NCBI GenBank assembly: GCA_025765615.1
Contig: JAIVFJ010000098.1
Location: 181,566-245,565, forward strand
From: Zopfochytrium polystomum
Lineage: Eukaryota > Chytridiomycota > Chytridiomycetes > Chytridiales > Chytridiaceae
Direction: 5' to 3'
DNA: 64,000 nt
The notes beneath the pieces are model-generated. The model had not been told where the DNA came from, did not search any database, and was given only the letters and a program-made list of their open reading frames with translations. This document shows, in pieces, positions 45,058 to 54,514 of the stretch. How positions within the stretch are numbered: the stretch's first letter is position 1; the number at the start of each line of letters is the position of its first letter. Both the position numbers and the translations under genes were made by a program.

Positions 45058-46212
45058 ATGCACTTTGTTTTCAATACAAAAGAAGAAAACATAAAAAATT
45101 ATATTTTTTCTTTATCGATTTGCAAATGACATTGAGAAAAGGTGTGAAACGAGTGAGAAAAAAAAAAGTTTTTCTGCATCTAGCTGGAAAATAAATTGAG
45201 TCAAATTGCGGATCTAGCCAGAGTTAAACCCTACAGAGCAACTGCTCACCTATTCCTAAACCAAAACATTTGGGAACAGGAGAATGAATGAAAAAAGCCA
45301 TAATCAGGGTCATGTGCAGCTTGCCCCTCCAGGAGCAAAGCCTTGCGCTTGGAGGGAGAATTCTCACCTCTGACTCCAAAGTACCTGAAACAGCAACCAC
45401 CGTATTCTGCCCACAGTGCACCCCTGCATGCGTTGTCCTCTAATTTGATGCCAAGCATGCCAGCAACTTGTGGTGCAAGGCGATGAATTGCTAATGTTGT
45501 TGGACACTTGGCTTTCTGCTTGTGATGCAGCGATTCCCCTCTGGCAGAGCAGCAGAGGTTACCACTAACCCCTTCCCACGTTTGATGATAATGTTGCTGA
45601 GCAGGAAAGGCTAGGCTAGGGTGGTGGCAAAAGAGCAATGTTCTGTCATTGAGCATTGCAAGAAGTGAAGGTGACACATGAATTAATCAGTGAAATCCTC
45701 GAACCAATTGTTGAACCACCCCACTCCCAATTAAAGGAGGACGAAGGCTGTGCCCCCCAGGACTCGAAGCCGACTTCCATGAAAAACTGCCCAGCAACTG
45801 CAAATGCTTTGGCCCAAAAATGCCCTTTGTGATGTGGAGAATGCGGAGAAGTGCATTACCTGCACAATTTTGGGGCAGATTCTTCAAAAATTAGGTCTCT
45901 GCGACCCACAAATACAGATGTGTGTGGCCCTCTGCCACCGCAGACTTGCCATCCTGCAGAGTGGAGAGTGCAGATGTTGGCCAACCGCATTGGCGGTATG
46001 CAGCCTTACTGAGGACAATCTTGTTTTTGCACCCATTGTTCCTTGTCACCACCTGGGTTAAGGTGACAGACTCAAAATCTGTTACTCTCTGGGTGCACAG
46101 GTTTGAGTCCTGCCTTTTTCGACAAAGCAGGAGCAGGACTGAAGGGTACGTTAAGCTTGTTTGGCTGTTTGCACTTTTGGTTTAAATTGTTCCACCCTGA
46201 GTGTTTCTGCTG
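45058..46212. other. Non-coding stretch ending in a tRNA-Ser relic
   Basis: Short frames only. The only recognisable item is the tRNA-Ser fragment at 46056-46122, listed separately. Confidence 0.4.
46056..46122 (+). pseudogene. tRNA-Ser 3' fragment
   Basis: From GTTAAGGTGACAGACT onward it follows the tRNA-Ser genes at 36473 and 58503: anticodon arm AGACTCAAAATCT, variable arm, T-arm CAGGTTTGAGTCCTG. The 5' acceptor strand and most of the D-arm are replaced, and the 3' acceptor is mutated. Confidence 0.8.
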
Positions 46213-46622
46213 TGTTAACAGTCTACTCTGTGTGAGGGAGTAGAAGGAGTGAATGAAGTGGAGATGTGTGTTTGTGGGTGGTTCTTCTCCCCAACTTGGA
46301 GAGAAAGAGAAAAACTCTATTATGAACAATTGATACATGTTGATGATATGCAAACTCTAATAGTTGCTAGGCGAGCATGAGAGGCGCATGGTAAAAACTT
46401 CTCCTATATTGTCTGCTTGGGCAGAGGAGGAGGAAAACTGTTTACACTGGATTTCCCGTTCCACCATGTATTTGGAGTATTTGTAAACAGCACAAGCCAG
46501 CGCCCAGGTCTGCATTGGCGGTGACTCACACTCCCCAGCGATCATGTAGAACAATAAAAGACAGTCACAATAGGTTCTGGTCTGCCTTGTGCCTCTTTTT
46601 GCTAAGCAGTCAGTTCCGTCTT
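46213..46622 (+). mobile_element. Solo LTR, family B (near full length, diverged)
   Basis: TGTTAACAGTCTACTCTG to GTCAGTTCCGTCTTA, same order of landmarks as 3491-3905. No target duplication recognised. Confidence 0.78.
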
Positions 46623-47025
46623 ATATACTGAAAATGCAGCAGAGCCTGAGAGCGCAACATTTTCCTTCAAGGTGTATGCAATCCACTTAACTTCTGTGAA
46701 AGCAGTGTGGAAGTCTCACAGGACAACCATAGCAGTACAGCGAGTAGGTTTCGTGCCGCGAGGCGCAGGACCCGGAGTCACAACCGGGAGGGTTCCCAGG
46801 GGCCGCGGAAGCGCGTGTTCCCCTGGTAGCCTCCGAAGTGCAATTTTGAGGAGTCGGGAGGGGGTTTTTTTGATCCCTTGCAGACGACTTGAATGGAACC
46901 AGGTATTGTAAGCGGTAGAGTAGCCTTGTTGTTACGATCCGCTGAGATTAAGCCTGCTGTTCCCCAGATTTGTGAGTGTGTGAGTGTTTGGGTGTGTCCA
47001 CGCATTCAGCACACGCACACACACG

Positions 47026-47058
<33 letters not shown>
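47026..47058 (+). repeat. (CT)n microsatellite in left arm
   Basis: Counterpart at 63789-63815 in the right arm differs in length and has an interruption, so the two arms are not identical copies. Confidence 0.85.
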
Positions 47059-47064
<6 letters not shown>

Positions 47065-47929
47065 CTCTCTCCAGCAGCACAGCAGCAGCGCGCGCCGTTA
47101 CACCTGCGGAAAATTGGTGTGCAACCCCACCGCAAGACTGTGTGCAACAATAGGGCCTAGCTGGTGGCAAAGGGATGAGAAAGATCAGGTGGATGGATTG
47201 TGCAGCTTTGACCAAATGTGGTGGACAGCAGCTGCTGTATGGCTGCTTGCAAACAACCAACTGACAAGGATGCTCTCTGTGCTCAAAATACAATAAAGCA
47301 AAACCCCACCAAAAACAAGAAATACAAAAGTGAAGACATGCAAAACACATGGGGAAACACCCAATTTCTCAAAAGGGTGCAACAAAGAAAGCGCCTGGAA
47401 TGCATTGTTGGGGCTTGGGAGGGACATAGTGTGATAAGTCCTGCACAAACAAATCGAGCCAGGCCACGCAAATTGAGAGTTTGGATGTGATTCAGAATTG
47501 GGATCAAATCTAATCAAGCCATTTTGATATGAGATGTGTTTGTTGTTTGTGTTCAGTCACACCACAGCAGCCAAGTCAATCACATTGGATGATATTCAAT
47601 CTTAATTAATTGATACACTGCAGAAGCCATGCAAAATCAGCCATTGGGGTATGACTTGTGCTGCAGTCACTTTTGTCCTGCCTGAGCGCAGTTTCAAGTC
47701 TGCAACTCCAAGCAGTCCAATCTGATCTGACCCAATCCTAACTGAAAAAACAAAATCAAATGATTGTACTGAGATTGAGTAGTGCCATGTCTGTGATTGA
47801 ACCTAAGACTGTCTTCCACATCCATTTCGATGTTCAAGAACAACAGCGTAAGAAAAAGAAAAAAAAAAATTTTAATAAAAAAATTTTTTTCTTTCCAGCT
47901 GCGAACAAAGTAAAACAATTCTACACCCT
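47059..47929. other. Non-coding part of left arm
   Basis: No gene recognised; AT-rich tract 47857-47890. Confidence 0.4.
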
Positions 47930-48022
47930 GCCTTCTTGGCTCAGTTGGCAGAGCGTCTCCCTAGTAGCACAGCATTCCTAAGTGGAAGGAGAAGGTCACC
48001 AGTTCAATTCTGGTAGAAGGCA
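47930..48022 (+). tRNA. tRNA-Thr(AGT) with intron
   Basis: Acceptor GCCTTCT/AGAAGGC, D-arm GCTCAGTTGGCAGAGC, anticodon stem TCTCC/GGAGA with loop CTAGTA followed by an intron of about 20 nt, and T-arm ACCAGTTCAATTCTGGT. Duplicate at 62818-62910. Confidence 0.88.
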
Positions 48023-48543
48023 TTGATGAGCTTAAAATTCCTGCTCCTTTGGAACACGCTGTGCTGGTCCACAATGTTCATCAACAACCCCAAACACTCA
48101 CTCCTAATCTCTGAGCAGCAAGCACCATTAGGCTGCTTGGTGCACAAACTTCTCCTTTGGTGCCAACGTGGCCGTCAGTTCCAACAGAGCACAAAAAATA
48201 GGGAAAAAATGGAAAAAATGGGGAAGAAAAAATAAAAATAAAATAAAATAAAATAAAATCAAGGTGTTGTGCACCACTTGAAGATTGCTATTGAAACTGG
48301 TGGGAAAGAATGGGGAATCCCTGGATCACACAAAGGAAAATCTACCAGAGATCTGAAGGAATAGGTACTGGCAGTCCACCATCAATTACCATCAATTACC
48401 ATCAATTACCATGTAAAACAACCTCAGTGCCACCACAATTAATCCTTGCACATAAAGGGGCCTAGCCTTGTGTGCTGCTGAAACTTCTTCATGCACACAG
48501 AGGAGAAGCACTCGATCTGACACCCCAAAAGGGCCCAAGAACG
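48023..48543. other. Non-coding part of left arm with short tandem repeats
   Basis: Contains an AAAAT run (48226-48258) and three tandem copies of a 10-bp unit ATCAATTACC (48380-48411). Both recur in the right arm. Confidence 0.7.
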
Positions 48544-48616
48544 TGGAGAATCGGGGTATCGATCCCCGTGCCTCTCGCATGCTAAGCGAGCGCTCTACCA
48601 TTTGAGCTAATTCCCC
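48544..48616 (-). tRNA. tRNA-Ala(AGC)
   Basis: Acceptor GGGGAAT/ATTCTCC, D-arm GCTCAAATGGTAGAGC, anticodon arm CTCGCTTAGCATGCGAG and T-arm CGGGGATCGATACCCCG. Duplicate at 62223-62295. Confidence 0.95.
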
Positions 48617-49043
48617 CAGGACCAATGGTGACATGCAATTATTCTACATGCACGCACAAAATTTGAGCACAATTGAATCACAAGGATGATGGATTTGCAA
48701 TATTTTAACAAAGGTTGCAGTACAGGTCATAAACTCTGAAACTCTGCCAAAACCCTGCAAGGAATAGGTGCTGGTGCGAGGCTCACAACTGTTGTGCATG
48801 TTGGGTTATACTTCATGCACCAGCCAAGTTTAGGAGGATGGCTCCAAAATGAACAGACTTGCCAATGCGGTAGCACATCCGCAATCAACACAAAAGGATC
48901 AAGTATTATGAATTTTGCCTGAAAAAATAGAGAGACACTGCAGAACCCCCAAAAGTTCTGTCAAGATGTGCCACATGTGGCTCAGGATTGGATAAAGTAT
49001 TTTCCGTTCTATATCACAAGCTTCGATGTTCGCAAAAAATATG

Positions 49044-49090
49044 TCCTCCCTGCAGCAGTCATGCGCTCTTCCAACTGAGCTATGGTCGGA
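49044..49090 (-). pseudogene. tRNA 5' half, isotype unclear
   Basis: The reverse complement CCGACCATAGCTCAGTTGGA continues with AGAGCGCATGACTGCTGC: acceptor 5' strand, D-arm and the start of an anticodon arm. No T-arm follows. Duplicate at 61751-61796. Confidence 0.65.
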
Positions 49091-49527
49091 GCTTGCAGAT
49101 GGGCTGCAAACTGGTCCTCTGACTTGTGAGGTTTTTGCACAAGTACCAGTGACAATACTCAGTGTCTGAAGGCAGTCCAAGATAAGGTAAGGGGGAGGGC
49201 ATGGGCCGTAGCAATTGGCTGTGCAGCTGGATATACGTCGAATGCCAAGAATGGTCATGCAGTTGACAACAAAGGTGTGTAGTTTAAGGCTTGGGGGCTC
49301 AGTTAGGTTAGGTCAAAAGAGTCCATTTCCTGATATAATCCTGAAAAAAAATCCAATTCAGAGGAACCAGTGGAGTGATAACATCACGGAATTGATTCAA
49401 CGTTGCTAAGGGTGTCCATGCTGACAACCATCAGTAGTCAGTAGGTGCTACGGAGATTGCGCTTTTGCAATGCTATGTTGACCCTTATCCAACCAATGCA
49501 TTTGTGTCTTACGTTCTTACGTAGCAG

Positions 49528-49702
49528 GGACACTATCTGCTTGAGTGGAGGAGGTGGAAAACTGTTTTCGCTGGGTTTCTGCTCCACTATACTTGGAGTC
49601 TTTGTCAACAGTGCAAGCCAGTGTATCACAATAACTGACAGCCACAATAGGTTCAGCTCTGTCTTGTGCCTCTTGCTGCTAACCAGTCAGTTCTGCCTAA
49701 TA
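49528..49702 (+). mobile_element. Family-B LTR 3' part (in left arm)
   Basis: ACTATCTGCTTGAGTGGAGG ... AGTCAGTTCTGCCTAATA, matching the last about 175 bp of family B. Mirror copy at 61138-61312. Confidence 0.75.
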
Positions 49703-50188
49703 TGAAAAGGCCAGCCCAAAGGTGTTCTTGGTTGTGGCTGTGTGGGTGTTGGCAACACAAAACAAATTTCAGCAAACTGCACAATGGTTTTCCATGATAG
49801 ATACCTTGTTTCTGCTTTTTGCAGAATCAACCCTAAAGGTCAACAGAGCTGATAAGCATGGTGTGTGCAGGGATATCAGTATCCTAAACTGATCATGAGA
49901 CAAACACTGGATTCTTATTGTACCACATATCTGTCACACCCATGTGATGGGTGCCATAGCGCCACTGGAGCATTACAGATATCCTTTGTTTGGATTTTTG
50001 GTTCCAGCACCTTGAAAGGGACCTCAGATGATAAGTGGAGCCAGCCAATCAAGAAGTAATTTCCAACAGGGCATGAAGTGGGCTATTGGCAACAAGGGCT
50101 TCAGCTGTTGGTTGGAAAATTTTACAGAAACCTGAGATCCTAAAATCTCTATAGAAATTGTAAATACAAGTGTGAGCGAATAGTGCAG

Positions 50189-50260
50189 TCCCAGTTAGTA
50201 TAGTGGCTAGTATCACCCCCTGTCACGGGGTAGACCCGGGTTCAATTTCCGGACTGGGAG
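50189..50260 (+). tRNA. tRNA-Asp(GTC)
   Basis: Acceptor TCCCAGT/ACTGGGA, D-arm TAGTATAGTGGCTAGTATC, anticodon loop CTGTCAC in a CCCC/GGGG-type stem and T-arm CCCGGGTTCAATTTCCGG. Duplicate at 60580-60651. Confidence 0.9.
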
Positions 50261-50751
50261 TAGAGTTGAGAGTTTCTGTGGCGAGCACGCAACTGGATGG
50301 CTTGCAACTTTGTCCTCCTAAATGATCCTCAGATGATACTGAGGGGAAAGTTTCAAGGGCAACCTGCTTTAGCCCAATCATCCAGTTGCTGTACAGCGGT
50401 GCTGGCACGTGTACGAGCTTGAGCCTTGGATACTCCAGGAACTCCAGGACTTGCCACTGCCAGTATTGTAAAAGAGGGAGATTAAGTTATGCAGGCACGA
50501 TTCCTGTGATTCAGAACAATGGTATGGCTGAGCAAATTCCCCTGCTGTAGAAGAGGATTACACTTCCTTTTTTGTACTTACAAATGCTTTTCCTTTCCGT
50601 TTATTTTCCCCAACACTGCGGCCTTTTTCATCACCAATGAGAAATAGAAAAGATCTCATGGTATCAGAAACCTTGCCGCTTTGGCTGCTTCTGCATCAAC
50701 ACTGTGGCAGCTCCTGCAGGCCAGTCTGCCAGTTGCCTGCTGAGCCAATCT
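50261..50751. other. Non-coding part of left arm between tRNA-Asp and the chromovirus
   Basis: No gene recognised. The CTCAC target duplication of the chromovirus is at 50752-50756. Confidence 0.4.
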
Positions 50752-50756
50752 CTCAC

Positions 50757-51109
50757 TGTCAGGAACAGGGCAGGACAGGACAAGGCAGACAAGGAACTGA
50801 GAGGAGTGATGATTGTATTGGAAACAATAATTCACTTGAGGGATGGGACAGGTCCCCCATCCCCCTTTTATACCTTTTGAGAGTGTTCCTTGTCAAGACT
50901 CCAAGAAAGTTCCAGAAAGAGCAATTAGTAATGCAATGATACCAATGATACCAATGACAACAAGACAAGTCAGGAAAGCAAAGAAGGTTCCAGAAGGTTC
51001 CACAAGGTTCCATGAAGGAATGTTCTGGAAGGTTCCAGAAGGTTCCAGAAGGTTCCATGAAGGAATGTTCTGGAAGGTTCCAGAGGTTTCCAGAGGGTGA
51101 TTCATAACA
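50757..51109 (-). mobile_element. 3' LTR of the full chromovirus
   Basis: 353 bp. By eye identical to the right-arm LTR at 59731-60083 and two G/A changes from the 5' LTR at 55392-55744. Confidence 0.97.
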
Positions 51110-54100
51110 TCATCTCCCCCTTTTAGGCCTCTTCTGCAACTTGGTGGGGTACCTGGTCTTGAACTCGAGCAGAAGGTCTTGGCAGTGAGTGAGGTTTGAC
51201 TCAGGCTCCCAGGTGTTGTCAGCATCTGAGTAACCTTTCCACTTAACAAGGAACTTGAGTGTCCTTCCAAACCACTTGGCATCCAAGATTTGTTCAACCT
51301 CAAATTCCTCTTCACCTTCTACCTCAACTGGAGGAGGAGGAGGAACAACTCTGCCTGGAATGGAATTGGCCACAAACTTCTCTAAAAGGCTGACATGGAA
51401 AACTGGGTGGATCTTCATGGATGCAGGGAGATCCAGCTTGAAGGTGACTGGATTGATTTGCTCCAAGATCTTGAAAGGACCCAACTTGAGGTTGTCTAGC
51501 TTGGGACTTGGTCTTTTGGTCTGCAAGTTCTTCCTCAGAAGCCAAACTTGCTGACCCACAGCAAGGTCATGGTCCATTCTGTGAGTGTTGGCAAATCTTG
51601 AGGCATCTTCTTGGGCTTGCTTCAGGGTGGAGTCCAGGAAGGTGCTGATGATCTTGAGCTTATGTAAGTGTGAAGCCGCAGCAGGAGCTTGGACATTGGA
51701 TAGGGTCTCTTGTCCCAGAAGATCTCCTCTTGGATTGAAGCCATAGGTTGCAAAGAAAGGAGATAGCTGGGTGCTTGAGTGGAGAGAATTGTTGAGAGCA
51801 AATTCTGCCAGTGGAAGGAGGGTGGGCCAATCATCCTGTTGATAGCTGACATAGCACCTCAAATACTGCTCCAGAGTCTGGTTTGTTCTTTCTGTTTGTC
51901 CATCAGTCTGAGGGTGATAAGCAGTTGACAAGTGAGACTTGATTCCAAGGGCTGCTGTGAGTGCTTTCCAAAATTGAGATCTGAACTGTGGTCCTCTGTC
52001 ACTGACGATTGACTGAGGCAGCCCATGGAGCCTGAATATGTGCTGCAAAAACAGGTCTGCTGTTCCTTGTGCATCTATATTCTCAGTGCAGGGGATGAAA
52101 TGGGCCAACTTTGTCCTTCTGCAGATGACAACAAGGATAGAGTCAAATCCATGGGATGGGGGCAGTTTCACAATGAAGTCCATGGATATTGATGACCAAG
52201 GGCTGATGGCAATTGGGAGGGGCTCCAGAAGTCCATAGGGCTTGTGTCTGCTGGATTTGTTTCTTTGACAGGTTTCACAGCTGCTGACATAGTTCTTGAT
52301 GTACTTCCTCATGCCTGGCCAGTAGAAGTCTCTGGAAACAAGCTCATATGTCTTGTGCTCTCCTGGGTGTCCAGCTGTTGCTGCATCATGCCTTGTCTTG
52401 AGTATCTCAAGTTTTTCCTCTTCTTGGCTGATTTGAATCTTGTGAGGCTTGGGGTCCTTGGAAATAGCATGGGCCCACACACTGTCAGGAAGCAATGAAA
52501 GGTGTGTCTTGGATGGTGGGGTGAAACCATCTCCCCCTTCAGGTGCAAGGTCTGTTCTTCTTGACAGGGCATCAGCCACAGTGTTAAGGTGGCCAGGAGA
52601 ATAGCACAGCTTAAAGTCATACTCAGAGAGCAGTTCAGCCCACCTGGCATGCCTCTGCTTGAGCAACCTCCTTGCCCTGAAGAAGGTGAGGTTCTTGTGA
52701 TCAGAATAGACAGAGATGCCTTTAGAACCAGCCAAGTAGTGTCTCCAGAATTTGAATGCTTCCACAATTGCAAGCAACTCCTTGTCATGGACTGTGTAGT
52801 TACACTCAGCACTGTTCAGCTTCCTGGAGTAATATGCCACTGGATGCAGAGGAGCAGAGGGTTCCTGAGAGCTTGGCTGGGACAGAACAGCGCCAAGGGC
52901 ATAGTCTGAGGCATCAATTTCCAAGGTGAAGGGAAGCAAGGGATCCACATGCTTAAGGAGTGGTGCACTTGTGGTTGCTGTCTTAAGAGCTAGCCAGGCT
53001 TGCTCTGCTGCTGGGGTCCATTCAAACTTGGTGGTCTTCTTGGTGAGATCAGTGAGAGGCTTGGCTATGGCAGAATAGTTGGCAATGAAGGTTCTGTAGA
53101 AGTTGCAAAATCCAAGGAAGCTTTGAACATCCTTGATGGAATTTGGAGCCTTCCATTCAAGAATAGTTTGGATCTTGTCTGGTGCCATGGAGATCCCTTT
53201 GTCAGACACAATGAACCCCAAAAACTCAATGGAGGTCTTGTGGAATTCACACTTCTCCAGCTTTGCATAGAGGTGATGCTGTCTGAGTCTCTCCAAGACA
53301 GTCTTGACATGTCCCATATGGCTTGCAGTGTCAGATGAAAATACCAGGATATCATCCAGGTAGACAATGACAAAAAGGTCCAGAATATCCCTGAAGATGT
53401 CATTCATCATGCCTTGGAAAATAGCTGGAGCATTGGTAAGTCCAAAGGGCATAACCAAGTACTCAAAGTGACCGTATTTGCATCTGAAGGCAGTCTTCCA
53501 TTGATCCTGGGGCTTAATTCTGACCAAATTGTAGGCACCTCTGAGGTCAATCTTGGAAAATATCCTTGCATGGCTCAGTTTGTCCAGTAATTCAGAGATG
53601 AGAGGCAGTGGATAGCGGTTCTTGACTGTCATCTCATTGAGATCTCTGTAGTCCACACAGGGTCTCAGTCCCCCATCCTTCTTCTTGACTGGGAACTGTG
53701 ATTCTTGAATCTTTGACTGAGAGTTCTGTTCTTGCCAAAGACTGTGAGCTGTGGAACTTGAATCTTGAATGTGGACTGTGAACTGTGGTACTTGAATCTT
53801 TGACTGTGGGTTCTGTGAACAAGAGTCATGGCCATGACTGTGAGCTCTATGAGCTCTACTTGAATCTTGACTGTGAACTGTGAACTGTGGAACTTGAGTC
53901 TTGGCTGGCTGTGAATCTTGAATCAAGGGCTTGAGAGCATGAGACTTGGGGGCTTGACTTGAGTTTTGGGTGACTGTTCCGATTGGTGGAGGTTGGACTT
54001 GACCAGTGACCCAATCAATGGCAGGGTTCTGGATTTGCAGCCATGGTAATCCCAGGATGACAGAGAATGTGGGTGAGCCAAGATCCAATACTTCCAGATT

Positions 54101-54514
54101 GACCATGGATGGTGGAAAGTCTTGGATGTGGAGGTTTAGCTTGGTTTCATGGCTGATTTCCTTGAACAGAGCATGATTGGCAAAGTGGACCTTGAGGGGT
54201 GTGGATTTCTTGATCGTAGGAATGGCACAAGACTTGGCAAGGGTGGCATCAATGATGTTGCAGGATGATCCAGAGTCTATAAGGGCCTTGGTTGTGATGG
54301 TTGACTTGGGTGAGAGTTGAATCTTGACATCCATGGTGAGTTGGTGGGGCTTGGAATCTGAGGTGTTTGTGGTGCTGGTGGTGGTGATGAAACAGGGGCA
54401 GCTTGGAGGAGGGTCCAGGGAATTGCCCCTCAGTGAGCCTGGACCTGGGAGTTTGGGTGCTTCTTCCTTGGGCAGTCCTTGACAGCATGCTCCTTGGAGC
54501 CACAGTAAAAACAC
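51110..54514 (-). CDS. Chromovirus pol polyprotein, expressed by -1 frameshift
   Basis: A 1134-residue open frame overlapping gag by 85 nt in the -1 frame; it should be entered at 54451-54457, not at its first Met. Domains: aspartic protease (DSGSS, residues 80-84), low-complexity linker (about 175-275), RT from VKKKDGGLRP (276) with IDLRGAYNLVRI, MPFGLTNAPAIFQ and VYLDDIL (385-388), RNase H (LEIDASDYALGAVLSQ), integrase with C-x2-C of the zinc region (SCETCQ) and D, D, E core (SMDFIV, SDRGPQF, GQTERTN), GPFKI module, and a C-terminal chromodomain (VEQILDAKWFGRTLKFLVKW...WEPESNL). The usual 80-100 residues between LLPAQ and VKKKDGG, including the IRPS-type RT start, are absent; SQFP is joined straight to VKKKDG. 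The stop codon lies directly against the 3' LTR. Confidence 0.95.
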   Translation of the reverse strand: MFLLWLQGACCQGLPKEEAPKLPGPGSLRGNSLDPPPSCPCFITTTSTTNTSDSKPHQLTMDVKIQLSPKSTITTKALIDSGSSCNIIDATLAKSCAIPTIKKSTPLKVHFANHALFKEISHETKLNLHIQDFPPSMVNLEVLDLGSPTFSVILGLPWLQIQNPAIDWVTGQVQPPPIGTVTQNSSQAPKSHALKPLIQDSQPAKTQVPQFTVHSQDSSRAHRAHSHGHDSCSQNPQSKIQVPQFTVHIQDSSSTAHSLWQEQNSQSKIQESQFPVKKKDGGLRPCVDYRDLNEMTVKNRYPLPLISELLDKLSHARIFSKIDLRGAYNLVRIKPQDQWKTAFRCKYGHFEYLVMPFGLTNAPAIFQGMMNDIFRDILDLFVIVYLDDILVFSSDTASHMGHVKTVLERLRQHHLYAKLEKCEFHKTSIEFLGFIVSDKGISMAPDKIQTILEWKAPNSIKDVQSFLGFCNFYRTFIANYSAIAKPLTDLTKKTTKFEWTPAAEQAWLALKTATTSAPLLKHVDPLLPFTLEIDASDYALGAVLSQPSSQEPSAPLHPVAYYSRKLNSAECNYTVHDKELLAIVEAFKFWRHYLAGSKGISVYSDHKNLTFFRARRLLKQRHARWAELLSEYDFKLCYSPGHLNTVADALSRRTDLAPEGGDGFTPPSKTHLSLLPDSVWAHAISKDPKPHKIQISQEEEKLEILKTRHDAATAGHPGEHKTYELVSRDFYWPGMRKYIKNYVSSCETCQRNKSSRHKPYGLLEPLPIAISPWSSISMDFIVKLPPSHGFDSILVVICRRTKLAHFIPCTENIDAQGTADLFLQHIFRLHGLPQSIVSDRGPQFRSQFWKALTAALGIKSHLSTAYHPQTDGQTERTNQTLEQYLRCYVSYQQDDWPTLLPLAEFALNNSLHSSTQLSPFFATYGFNPRGDLLGQETLSNVQAPAAASHLHKLKIISTFLDSTLKQAQEDASRFANTHRMDHDLAVGQQVWLLRKNLQTKRPSPKLDNLKLGPFKILEQINPVTFKLDLPASMKIHPVFHVSLLEKFVANSIPGRVVPPPPPVEVEGEEEFEVEQILDAKWFGRTLKFLVKWKGYSDADNTWEPESNLTHCQDLLLEFKTRYPTKLQKRPKRGR
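51113..51124 (-). other. Polypurine tract inside the pol 3' end
   Basis: AAAAGGGGGAGA on the minus strand, followed by the TGA stop and then the LTR (TGTTATG). This is the expected plus-strand primer of LTR elements. It doubles as codons for K-R-G-R at the end of pol, leaving no 3' untranslated spacer. Confidence 0.8.
54412..54457 (-). other. -1 ribosomal frameshift signal between gag and pol
   Basis: Minus-strand order: slippery heptamer C CCA AAC (54457-54451) in the gag frame, 5-nt spacer (54450-54446), stem arm GGTCCAGG (54445-54438), 18-nt loop, stem arm CCTGGACC (54419-54412). The heptamer fits the X XXY YYZ rule, and slippage gives exactly the pol frame (A-P-K-L). The gag stop is at 54432-54430 inside the loop. 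Sushi-type elements and the derived mammalian gene PEG10 are known to use -1 frameshifting. In copy 1 the heptamer is mutated. Confidence 0.85.

Larger units (their letters stand above)
46851..51109 (+). repeat. Left arm of large inverted duplication
   Basis: This 4.26-kb segment reappears in reverse complement at 59731-64000 with about 98-99% identity by eye. It contains tRNA-Thr, tRNA-Ala, a tRNA fragment, a family-B LTR fragment, tRNA-Asp, the CTCAC target site and the left LTR of the chromovirus. Observed differences are single-base indels (for example near 46855, 46920, 47313, 48170), a few substitutions and CT-tract length. The left limit is a minimum because the right arm leaves the window. 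Confidence 0.95.
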
